DNA of 64,000 nucleotides from Curvibacter microcysteis (lineage in GTDB: Bacteria; Pseudomonadota; Gammaproteobacteria; Burkholderiales; Burkholderiaceae_C), in the NCBI RefSeq assembly GCF_028649455.1, contig NZ_JAQSIO010000001.1:310001-374000 (forward strand), read 5' to 3'. Positions 37,106 to 44,851 of the stretch are shown piece after piece. The notes beneath the pieces were generated by a model. That model had not been told where the DNA came from. It made no database searches and saw nothing but the letters and a program-made list of their open reading frames with translations. Position 1 is the first letter of the stretch. Each line of letters opens with the position of its first letter. The translations under genes and the position numbers were made by a program.

Positions 37106-37183
37106 ATGCGTAATGTCGCGAAACGGGTGGTACAAGCACTGATCGTGCTTGTACTGGTCTGCTGGCCAGTTTTGGCTAGATAA
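37106..37183 (+). CDS. 25-residue single-helix membrane peptide
   Basis: ATG at 37106 is preceded by AAAGGAGG (37090-37097), one of the strongest ribosome sites in the window, at good spacing. It encodes 25 residues: a basic head MRNVAKRVVQ followed by the hydrophobic helix ALIVLVLVCWPVLAR, then TAA. Six bases later a perfect hairpin with a GAAA loop could end the transcript. Gene, ribosome site and terminator form a compact unit of about 120 bases. Type I toxins and regulatory membrane micropeptides have this architecture, but I recognise no known family. It lies between a decayed coiled-coil gene and an IS3 remnant. Confidence 0.5.
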   Translation: MRNVAKRVVQALIVLVLVCWPVLAR

Positions 37184-37189
37184 CTAAGA

Positions 37190-37209
37190 GCCAGACCGAA
37201 AGGTCTGGC
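37190..37209 (+). terminator. GAAA-loop hairpin after micropeptide gene
   Basis: GCCAGACC / GGTCTGGC, 8 perfect pairs with a GAAA tetraloop, 6 bases after the stop of the 25-residue ORF, followed by CTCTTGT. The T tract is poor, so termination strength is uncertain. Confidence 0.6.
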
Positions 37210-37339
37210 CTCTTGTCGAGTGCTCGAAAGTCTTGTGCGACAGAAGCTGGCAAACGGCTAACTGTTCATGTCTGGCCATACCCCGAAACCTCAGGGCCAG
37301 GAACCGAATGCCATAGGCCTTGTCTGTGCGCACCGCCTT

Positions 37340-37711
37340 CGGATAGCTGTCGCGGGAGGGCCCCACAAGCCGGCACGCGCATCGCTCGGACAGCGGGTGA
37401 TCTTTCACCATGCGCCCAACCGCTTCTCGCTTAGCCTGCGGGGGTAGCGCTTTACCCCCAGAACGCTCTTGGGCGCGTGCCTGTCAAGGTGCGCCTCTGC
37501 TAGCAGCCGCTTGAGCTTGGCGTTCTCAGAGTCCAACTCTCGCAGGCGTTGGGCCTCCGAGACCCGCACGCCGCCGAACTTGGCTCGCCACTTGTAGAAA
37601 GTCGCGACACTGAAGCCGCCATTGCGGCAAAGTTCCTTGATGGGCGTGCGTGCCTCTGCCTGCCGAAGGAAGCTGCGGATCAGATTTGAGAGGCGGCTCG
37701 ATATTCATCAA
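37340..37711 (-). pseudogene. IS3-family OrfA/OrfB remnant
   Basis: Reverse strand, in shifting frames: FLRQAEARTPIKELCRNGGF continuing SVATFYKWRAKFGG, then LRELDSENAKLKRLLAEAHL, which is the helix-turn-helix and leucine zipper of IS3 OrfA. This is followed by KREAVGRMVKDHPLSERCAC and RLVGPSRDSY, the start of OrfB. The catalytic DDE region is absent and the OrfB frame runs into unrelated sequence. No terminal repeats seen. A dead element. Confidence 0.8.
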
Positions 37712-37816
37712 GCTTTGCTCACCTTGGCTGCCGCCATCATCTGTTCTCGGTTCGTGGACCGGCCGAGTTAGCCGGTCTTAGGCAGCACATGCATTTGGTG
37801 CCGGGCAGCCTGGGTT

Positions 37817-38740
37817 TCAAGATTTGAAGACCACACTCTGCCGTGGGCGCTCATCCACGGTCAGCGAGAAAACGTCCGGACGCGAATAGTGACCCACCAC
37901 ATCGAAGTCGTAGCGGGCACGGGTCAGTTCAGCGGTGTCGATCTGGGCCACCAGCAAGCCAGTCTCTTGCTTCAGCGGGCCGGCCAACACATCGCCCAAG
38001 GGGCCCACGATCATGCTGTTGCCTTGAATCAGGGGTAACTCGGCGTCCCAGTGCGGGGCGTTCACGCCCAGGGCCTGGGGTGAGGGCTGCACCTGGCAGG
38101 CGCTGATCACAAAGCAGCGTCCCTCATGCGCAATGTGGCGCATAGACGACTGCCAGATGTCGCGCGCGTCCACGGTGGGAGCACACCAGATTTGCACGCC
38201 CTTGGCGTACATGGCGGTACGCAGCAAGGGCATGTGGTTTTCCCAACATATCACCGCGCCGACGCGCCCTGCCGGGGTGTCGAGCACCGGCAAGGTGGAG
38301 CCATCGCCTTGGCCCCAAATCAGCCGCTCGGTGCCAGTGGGCATCAGTTTGCGGTGCTTGGCCACCAAGCCGCCCTCGGGCGCAAAAAACAGAGCAGTGC
38401 AATACAGGGTGCTGCCCGCGCGCTCGATCACGCCGATCACGATGTGGGCCTGGCAGCGCTCCGCCAGACCGGCAAGCGCTTCAGTCTCGGGCCCAGGGAC
38501 ATCGATGGCGTTGTTGTAGTAGCGCTCAAAAGCCTGACGCCCTTCGGGCAGGCGGTAACCCAGATAGGTGCCGAAGCCCTCGCCCTTGGGGTAGCCGCCC
38601 AGCAAGGCCTCTGGCATGACCACCAAGCTGGCGCCAGCGGCGAGGATGGCATCCTCATAGGACAGGATCTGCGCCAGTGTGGCAGCCTTGCCGCCGGGGT
38701 GGGCGCCGATTTGAAGCGCAGCGACAGTCGATCGGGTCAT
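37817..38740 (-). CDS. Nitrilase
   Basis: 307 residues from ATG at 38740 ([22 protein letters not shown]); an in-frame ATG at 38764 would add eight. Carbon-nitrogen hydrolase with the Glu-Lys-Cys triad at Glu44 ([13 protein letters not shown]), Lys131 ([20 protein letters not shown]) and Cys165 ([12 protein letters not shown]). The CWENxMP context and the GxYPKG segment are those of true nitrilases (nitrile to carboxylic acid and ammonia) rather than amidases. Cytoplasmic, probably forming a spiral oligomer. It is divergent from a LysR gene with 87 bases between, which likely senses the nitrile or product. Confidence 0.92.
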   Translation of the reverse strand: MTRSTVAALQIGAHPGGKAATLAQILSYEDAILAAGASLVVMPEALLGGYPKGEGFGTYLGYRLPEGRQAFERYYNNAIDVPGPETEALAGLAERCQAHIVIGVIERAGSTLYCTALFFAPEGGLVAKHRKLMPTGTERLIWGQGDGSTLPVLDTPAGRVGAVICWENHMPLLRTAMYAKGVQIWCAPTVDARDIWQSSMRHIAHEGRCFVISACQVQPSPQALGVNAPHWDAELPLIQGNSMIVGPLGDVLAGPLKQETGLLVAQIDTAELTRARYDFDVVGHYSRPDVFSLTVDERPRQSVVFKS

Positions 38741-38827
38741 GTGAACTCGCCTTCTAAACAACAAGATGATGGCGTCATGCTCGGTCTTTGGCGATCATCA
38801 ATCAACCGCCCAATCAGACAATAAGAT

Positions 38828-39748
38828 ATGAATAAAATAAATATCGATAGCGTCGATCTGAACCTGCTCAAGGTGCTGCTGGCCTTGCATGAGGAGGGCA
38901 CGGCCAGCCGCGCCGCAATCCGGCTGGGGGTCACGCAGTCGGCCGTCAGCGCAGCACTGGGCCGGCTGCGGGGCCTGTATGGCGACCCTTTGTTCGAACG
39001 CACCGGCCGCGGCCTGCGCCCCACGCCCAAGGCCGAGGAGCTGCGCCCTCTGATCGCCGATGCCCTGCACAAGCTGCGACAAAGCCTGGCGCTGGCCCAG
39101 CCCAATGGGGCCACCCTGGCTGGGCGCACAGTGGTGCTGGGCCTTTCGGACGACCACGAGATGGCCCTGGGGCGACGGCTGATCGACCGCCTTCAGCAGG
39201 CCGCGCCTGGCCTCCGCCTGGTGCTGCGTCAGACACACAGCGGCCTGGCCGCCGACATGCTGATGGACCGGCGCATCGATCTCAGCCTGGGCTCCGGCAC
39301 GGGCAGTTCACGCACACTGACACGCCAGGTGCTGGGTACCGGGCGCTACGCCTGCGTGATGGACATTGCACAGGCACAGGCCGGGGCCTTGGGGCTGGAG
39401 GACTACCTGCGCCGCCCTCATCTGCTGATCTCATCGGGCGGCTTCGTGGGAGTGGTCGACGAAGCCCTGGCCGCCCAGGGCCTGAGCCGGCGTATCGAGG
39501 CCTCCACCAGCCACTTTGCCGCCTTGCCCCACCTGTTGTGCGGCAGCACGTCCGTGGCCACACTGCCCGAGCACGCAGCCCGAGCCCTGGCAAGCCTGGG
39601 CACGCTGGTGTGCCTGCCCTGCCCCATTGAACTACCTCACTATTCCATCGAGCTCGCCTGGCGCAGCAGCAGCCTGCGAGACCCGGCGCTGCAATGTCTG
39701 AAGGACAACCTGACAGAGGTTGTGAAGACATTGACCCCTCTTGACTGA
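38828..39748 (+). CDS. LysR-family regulator next to nitrilase
   Basis: 306 residues. Helix-turn-helix at ~15-45 (ALHEEGTASRAAIRLGVTQSAVSAALGRLR) followed by YGDPLFERTGRGLRPTPKAEEL, the typical LysR linker start of the NodD/LinR-like branch. Effector domain begins about residue 98 (RTVVLGLSDDHEMALG). Divergent from the nitrilase gene, which is its probable target. No ligand can be inferred. Confidence 0.9.
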   Translation: MNKINIDSVDLNLLKVLLALHEEGTASRAAIRLGVTQSAVSAALGRLRGLYGDPLFERTGRGLRPTPKAEELRPLIADALHKLRQSLALAQPNGATLAGRTVVLGLSDDHEMALGRRLIDRLQQAAPGLRLVLRQTHSGLAADMLMDRRIDLSLGSGTGSSRTLTRQVLGTGRYACVMDIAQAQAGALGLEDYLRRPHLLISSGGFVGVVDEALAAQGLSRRIEASTSHFAALPHLLCGSTSVATLPEHAARALASLGTLVCLPCPIELPHYSIELAWRSSSLRDPALQCLKDNLTEVVKTLTPLD

Positions 39749-40062
39749 GCAGGCATCGATCCGTTCGATCGGCCCAAGGCTCATGCGTTGTCAAAACATC
39801 CAATCCATCGATGCATTCCCGGCTTGATCCACCTTTGGTGGTGGTCATCACGGATGGGCGCTCACGCTCATGGCGCTCAGAAGCCCATCGAACGAGTCAA
39901 GCGACCCGCGAAATCAGATTCGGGCCAAAGCCGCGCGGTTCTTGGCAAGGACGTGACCGCAGACGACTGGACGTCTTTCTGACTGTGGCTTCATGCTGGG
40001 CTTCCCCCGTTTACTAGCCACATCGGATGACCTGATGTGTTCAGGAGTCAAACGTCCCAAGA
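39749..40062. other. Intergenic region, no gene seen
   Basis: About 310 bases after the LysR gene; no supported ORF or hairpin. Confidence 0.45.
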
Positions 40063-40200
40063 ATGAGCAGAACTCTGACTGACAGGTCCGGGCGAGAAAC
40101 AGTGCAGCTGGCCAAGCGGTCTGGAGCGATGATCACGCAAATGGCGGGGGACCTCGGTGTTGAGCAGCGCATGCTGCAGCGCTGGGTCGGCCAGGCCAAA
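40063..40200 (+). pseudogene. Transposase OrfA-like scrap
   Basis: MSRTLTDRSGRETVQLAKRS leading into ITQMAGDLGVEQRMLQRWVG resembles the helix-turn-helix of IS3-family OrfA proteins (REExVxLA...A..LGV....L.RW). The frame then continues into unrelated sequence. No catalytic part or inverted repeats seen. Confidence 0.5.
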
Positions 40201-40267
40201 GCGGGCCAGCGTTCAGCAATAATGAATTGGAGGGCGTGCAGTCTTCAGAGCCATCATCAAACCTGAA

Positions 40268-41266
40268 ATGCAATCAGATTCCATCCCATCCAATCCCCCG
40301 CTTCATGTTGAAGCGGTTTTCGAGCAATGGCTTGAAGCCAGGATGAATGCGGCATGGGACGGCGACCGGGTGAAATCCGCATCGACGAAGAACCATTACC
40401 GCGCCATCTGGAAGCTCTGGTGCCAGCACCTGACGGATCACCAAACACGGTGGCACGACGCCAGCCCGGAATTGGTTCACGCGTTCTTGCAAAAGATCAG
40501 AGCACGCCGCGCGACCAACGCCGATGGCGCCGTGCGCAGCTCCAGTGTGGTGTCTCGGGACCGCTACTGGACCCTGATCGATCGCATCTACGATTGGGCT
40601 CTCCGGCGAGAACTGACCCGATCCAACCCAGCACAAGCCATGCTGGAAGCGGATATTCCACCAACGGTCCTGGTCGAATCCAATGTACTAAACCCCATCC
40701 TTTGGCGCGCCCTGCCCCAGGCGTTCCCCGATCCGGTCCAAGCCAGCACCTTCGATCTGCGCGATATCGCCATCCTCCACCTCCTCTATCACCACGGGCT
40801 GACAGGTGAGGAGATTCGTGAGTTTCTGCTGGCGGACCTTGTCTGGCCGGGTGGCCTGGACCCCATGGCCAACGAAGGGACCTCGGTCACGCGTCCAGTG
40901 GGTATCCGCATTGTGGGCACCAGGATCCGACAGGCCCGTGAAATCACTTTGGCGCCGACCTCCCAAATCGCCTTGCAGCAGTGGCTCAAAGCTCGGCGCA
41001 TGAACCCCCGCCTGCACGGTCACGATTTCCTCTTCATGAGCAACCGGGCCAACCAGCTGTCGATTCGGATGCTATTCCATCTTGTGACCAACGTCATCGA
41101 GCGCGCCGCAGCGGCCTGTGCTCAAGAACCGCCCATCAAGACCGGCCCCCAGGTGATCAGGAACACCGTCATCCACAACTGGATCACCAGCGGCCTGTCG
41201 ATGCCAGAGGTCTGTGCCTTGGCGGGGCTGAAGAACGCCAAAAGCCTACTCCGACACCGCCACTGA
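40268..41266 (+). CDS. Integrase-like protein with defective active site
   Basis: 332 residues. A SAM-like N-terminal domain (residues ~15-130; TKNHYRAIWKLWCQHLTDH) and a catalytic-fold domain of the tyrosine recombinase type. The usual GLRxxEL becomes GLTGEEIREF (about 178-187), losing the first catalytic Arg. HxLRHT becomes PQVIRNTVIH (about 295), keeping only the second Arg. The LGH segment reads LAGLKNAKSLLRHRH and the protein stops before any Tyr nucleophile. It is therefore not expected to cut DNA. It may be a decayed integrase, or a member of a conserved catalytically dead lineage that binds DNA. A hairpin terminator follows at once. Confidence 0.7.
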   Translation: MQSDSIPSNPPLHVEAVFEQWLEARMNAAWDGDRVKSASTKNHYRAIWKLWCQHLTDHQTRWHDASPELVHAFLQKIRARRATNADGAVRSSSVVSRDRYWTLIDRIYDWALRRELTRSNPAQAMLEADIPPTVLVESNVLNPILWRALPQAFPDPVQASTFDLRDIAILHLLYHHGLTGEEIREFLLADLVWPGGLDPMANEGTSVTRPVGIRIVGTRIRQAREITLAPTSQIALQQWLKARRMNPRLHGHDFLFMSNRANQLSIRMLFHLVTNVIERAAAACAQEPPIKTGPQVIRNTVIHNWITSGLSMPEVCALAGLKNAKSLLRHRH

Positions 41267-41271
41267 GAAGA

Positions 41272-41296
41272 GCCATCGCCTGCGATGGCGGCTTTT
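41272..41296 (+). terminator. Terminator after integrase-like gene
   Basis: GCCATCGC / GCGATGGC (8 perfect pairs, 2-base loop CT, probably opening to 4) starting six bases after the stop codon and followed by GGCTTTTG. Plausible intrinsic terminator. Confidence 0.6.
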
Positions 41297-41575
41297 GAAA
41301 AACGACCCCGAATGAAGCTGCGTAGCTGATCCCGTACACAGACTTGCGCCGCCGCATGCGAATCGACGGCAAGAGGGGGCTGGAGATTCAAAGGGCCATC
41401 TCGGCCGCTGGCTGAAGCGCAGCTGAACAGCTATACCTGCCGCGCGATGGCTGATTTCTCCAATTGCCCGCTACCTCGGCCCGCCTGTCAAACCTAGAGT
41501 CCTTTCACCGGCTCACCTGCCAGCTCACGACGGCGGGACAGGCCAGTGAACCCCAGGACTTGACAGGAGACAACA

Positions 41576-42643
41576 TTGAAAAAGATCGGACTTCCGCTGG
41601 CGATTTGCGGACTCGCACTCAACGCCGCAGCGCAAAGCTCAGTGACGCTGTATGGCGTTTTGGACACCACGGTGCAACGAGCTTCGCAAGGCAGCGCCAG
41701 CATGACCAGGGTGTATGGCACCGGTGGTAACCAGTACAGCCGCTTGGGCATCCGCGGTACAGAGGACTTGGGCGGCGGCTTGTCCGCCGGGTTTGTGCTG
41801 GATGCCGGACTGAACGTGGCCAGCGGCACTGGTGGTGCGCTCAGCACCGACAACGCCACAGCGGGCACGGTCGGCGGCCTGGTGTTCAACCGCCGGGCCT
41901 CGCTGAGCCTCATGTCAAAACAATGGGGTGAACTGCGATTGGGCCGGGGGTTTGTGCCCAGTTACTGGAACCTGATCGTGTTCGATCCCTTTGGCACCGC
42001 AGGCGCAGGCGGTATCACCAACATCGCCCAAAGTGCCTTGACCCGGGTGTCGACAGTTCAGACGGCGGTGCGCGCCTCCAATTCGGTGGGCTACCACTTG
42101 CCAGAGCTGAACGGCGTGTATGGCGAACTGATGGCCGCAGTCAACAATGCCCCCTCCAATGCGGCCACGCCGGACAACGGCAACTACCAAGGGGTGCGAA
42201 TCGGTTACACCCGCGGTGATGTCAACGTGGCCGTCGCATCCGGACGCACGGCCATGGCCAACGGTGCCGTCAGCACCAGCAACCTCGGCGCCAGCTACCA
42301 GTTCGGTTCCGTCACGGCATCCGCCCTGTACTTCACCGACAGCAAGAATGCCGTCGCGGGGCCCAACCGCTCCAATGGCTGGATGTTGGGTGCCAAGGCC
42401 AAGGTCGGATCGGGCTACATCCCGGTGTCGCTGTCGAAGGTCACGGACAACTCGACTTCAGCGCGCTCTGCCAACCAGTTCGCTGTCGGTTATGTGCATG
42501 AGCTGTCCAAGCGCACCGCCGTGTACACCACCTATTCGCAGATCCGCAACCGCAACGGCGCAGCACTCAGCGGTGGTGGGGTGACCGGGGTGGCCAACGC
42601 GACTTGGACCGGCATGGACTTCGGCGTTCGCCACTCGTTCTGA
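41576..42643 (+). CDS. Trimeric porin, Burkholderia type
   Basis: 355 residues from TTG at 41576 with AGGAGA at 41565-41570; the signal peptide MKKIGLPLAICGLALNAAAQ supports this start. Mature N-terminus SSVTLYGVLDTTVQ, then SRLGIRGTEDLGGGLSAGFVLDAGLN, RRASLSLMSKQWGELRLGRGF, and terminal FGVRHSF. Outer-membrane anion-preferring porin. It lies beside the LysR-divergent FAH/hydantoinase operon with its own binding protein, so it may be the outer-membrane port for that pathway's substrate. Confidence 0.9.
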   Translation: MKKIGLPLAICGLALNAAAQSSVTLYGVLDTTVQRASQGSASMTRVYGTGGNQYSRLGIRGTEDLGGGLSAGFVLDAGLNVASGTGGALSTDNATAGTVGGLVFNRRASLSLMSKQWGELRLGRGFVPSYWNLIVFDPFGTAGAGGITNIAQSALTRVSTVQTAVRASNSVGYHLPELNGVYGELMAAVNNAPSNAATPDNGNYQGVRIGYTRGDVNVAVASGRTAMANGAVSTSNLGASYQFGSVTASALYFTDSKNAVAGPNRSNGWMLGAKAKVGSGYIPVSLSKVTDNSTSARSANQFAVGYVHELSKRTAVYTTYSQIRNRNGAALSGGGVTGVANATWTGMDFGVRHSF

Positions 42644-42796
42644 AGGCGCTGGCGACCAGGGTTTCAATGCGAGGGGCTGTGCGCCACAGCGTTCAGCCCA
42701 ATTTGCCCGGTCTCGGGGAGTCCGGGCGCTTTTTTGCGCGAGCCGGATCTGTGGATGCGCCCGCCTCCGGCGCCAAAGACAAAAACTGAGCCAGGC

Positions 42797-43708
42797 TCAA
42801 GGGCTTGGGTGGTAACCCAACAAGTCGCCTTTGTCCTTGATGATCTTGGAAACCGCTCGCAGTGCCTGGGTCAGCTGCCCTTGTTTGGGCAAGGCCAGGG
42901 TGACATAGCGCTTGAGGTCCGGGTCAACGATTTTGGCCGCCTGCAATTTGCCCGAGCGGAGCTCCTCTTGCACCGAAAAAGGCCCCAGCAGCGCACACAG
43001 ATCATCGCTTTGCGCCAGGATCTCCTTTTGCAGGCGCAGGGAGTCGGCCTCGATCTCGGCCTGCAACGAGAAGCCCTGGCTGCGCGCCGTCTCATCCAAG
43101 ATGGATCGCCAGTGCGAGGGACGCCTGGGCAGCACCAGCGGCAAGCCATTGAGCTGCTGGAAGGACACCGTTCCCGCTTGGGTGATGGGCAGGCCTGGCC
43201 GCGACACCAGGTAGGTGTCCGCGGTGGCGAGGTGGATCTCTTCCTGGCTGCGCGGCGGCTCGTAACGAAACAAGATGGCCATGTCCACGGCACCGGTGTC
43301 GAGCATGGCATCCAACTCGCCGCCCTGGCCCTCGCGCACGTTGAGGCGGATCTGAGGAAAGTGGCTGCGCAACTCCTTGAACACCTGGGTCATCAACGGG
43401 TGGGCAGCCGACGGCAGGATGCCGATCTTCACATCGCCCATCGGCACCCGGGACAGCTGCTGGAAGTCAGCAAACATCTCCTCGCTGTCGCGGATCCAGA
43501 TGCGAACCCGCCGCTCCACGGACTCGCCGAACTCGGTCAGCACCACGCCACGACCCGTGCGACGAAACAAAGCACCCCCGCATTGCTTCTCCAACTCGCT
43601 GACCTGGCGGCTGATGTACGACTGAGCCGTGTGGCGCTGGGCCGCGACCTTGGTCAGGCTACCAGCCTCCACCACTTCGAGGAACAGTCGAAAGTCCTGG
43701 ATGTTCAT
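42797..43708 (-). CDS. LysR-family regulator (Cbl/CysB-like fold)
   Basis: 303 residues. Helix-turn-helix at the extreme N-terminus (IQDFRLFLEVVEAGSLTKVAAQRHTAQSYISRQ), then LEKQCGGALFRRTGRGVVLTEFGE. Effector domain from ~90 (GDVKIGILPSAAHPLMTQVF). It resembles NAC-like regulators of organic-acid catabolism. Divergent from the FAH-hydantoinase operon across a 269-base region that holds an inverted repeat GATAT-N12-ATATC, the likely operator. Confidence 0.9.
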   Translation of the reverse strand: MNIQDFRLFLEVVEAGSLTKVAAQRHTAQSYISRQVSELEKQCGGALFRRTGRGVVLTEFGESVERRVRIWIRDSEEMFADFQQLSRVPMGDVKIGILPSAAHPLMTQVFKELRSHFPQIRLNVREGQGGELDAMLDTGAVDMAILFRYEPPRSQEEIHLATADTYLVSRPGLPITQAGTVSFQQLNGLPLVLPRRPSHWRSILDETARSQGFSLQAEIEADSLRLQKEILAQSDDLCALLGPFSVQEELRSGKLQAAKIVDPDLKRYVTLALPKQGQLTQALRAVSKIIKDKGDLLGYHPSP

Positions 43709-43874
43709 GGGTGAGTTTCAAGCCCTTGCACAAGGCAAGGCGCAGGTCATGGGGTTGACGGAACAGGACGTCGGGCAGAGCCAAGACGTCCTTGCGGCAC
43801 GCCCTGGCTGAATGCACCAAAGGCATGGCCAGGGCGGTCACAGGCTCGATTCTGGCCGCATTGTTCTCGGTATT

Positions 43875-43896
43875 GATATGCCTTATTAGAGATATC
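43875..43896. promoter_or_regulatory. Candidate LysR operator
   Basis: GATAT (43875-43879) and ATATC (43892-43896) form an interrupted palindrome with 12 bases between, a usual LysR-type (T-N11-A class) site, about 100 bases upstream of the FAH-family start. Confidence 0.45.
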
Positions 43897-43977
43897 TGAA
43901 AGACTTTATTTGCATCTATCAGGATTTCTCGGTCAAACCTACAGTCTGCCGTCATCGACATACCGCAAGGAGACCCC

Positions 43978-44838
43978 GTGAAACTCGTGAGCTTTATTCA
44001 AGACGGCCAAGCCCGCTATGGCGTGATCCAAGGTGACGCCTTTGTGGCCCCCGCAGCTGACTTCTTGGCTCGTTACCCTGATCTGACGGCCGTCCTGGCG
44101 GCCAACGCCCTGCCGGAATTTCAGGCCGCTGTTCAAAGCGGTGGCCAGCGCATCGACCCCGCTCAAGTCAAGGCCCAACCGGTGATCCCGGCCCCCGGCA
44201 AGGTCATCTGCGTGGGGCTCAACTACAAGACCCACGTGGCCGAAACCAAGCGCGCCGACAGCGAATTTCCATCCCTGTTCCTGCGCTTTGCAGACTCCCT
44301 GGCGGCGCATGGCGACGAGGTGCTGCGGCCCGCGTTCTCGGAGCGCTTCGACTGGGAAGGCGAACTGGCCTTCGTGGTGGGCAAGGGGGGACGACACATC
44401 GCCGCGGAGAACGCTTTTGAGCACATCGCCGGCTACACCTGCTTCAACGACGTGAGCGTGCGCGACTGGCAGCGCCACACCCACCAGTTCACGCCGGGCA
44501 AGAACTTCCCGGGCACCGGGCCCTTGGGCCCCTACCTGCTGACGCGCGATGAGGTGTCCGACGTGACCCAGATGGCCCTGGAGACGCGCGTCAATGGGCA
44601 AGTGATGCAACACGCCAGCCTGGCCGACCTGATTTTTGACATCCCGACCATCGTGGCTTACGTCTCCCGTTTCACCCCGCTGTCGCCCGGCGATGTGATC
44701 GCGACCGGCACCCCAGGTGGGGTGGGCGACCGCCGCGAACCGCCGCTCTACATGAAGGAGGGCGATGTCGTCGAGGTCGAGATCACGGGCCTGGGTGTGT
44801 TGCGCAATCGCATCGGCACCGACCGCAGCGCGGCCTGA
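43978..44838 (+). CDS. Fumarylacetoacetate hydrolase family protein
   Basis: 286 residues from GTG at 43978 with AAGGAG nine bases upstream. C-terminal FAH domain: VICVGLNYKTHVAETKR (start of fold), FDWEGELAFVVGKGGRHI (metal Glu), GYTCFNDVSVRDWQ (Asp), KNFPGTGPLGPYLLTRDEV, and VIATGTPGGVGDRREPPLYMKEGD. Relatives are hydratases, decarboxylases or C-C hydrolases acting on 2-keto or acylpyruvate acids with Mg2+. First gene of the operon; hyuA-like gene follows after 13 bases. The exact reaction is unknown. Confidence 0.9.
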   Translation: MKLVSFIQDGQARYGVIQGDAFVAPAADFLARYPDLTAVLAANALPEFQAAVQSGGQRIDPAQVKAQPVIPAPGKVICVGLNYKTHVAETKRADSEFPSLFLRFADSLAAHGDEVLRPAFSERFDWEGELAFVVGKGGRHIAAENAFEHIAGYTCFNDVSVRDWQRHTHQFTPGKNFPGTGPLGPYLLTRDEVSDVTQMALETRVNGQVMQHASLADLIFDIPTIVAYVSRFTPLSPGDVIATGTPGGVGDRREPPLYMKEGDVVEVEITGLGVLRNRIGTDRSAA

Positions 44839-44851
44839 AGGGGAGAAACGC

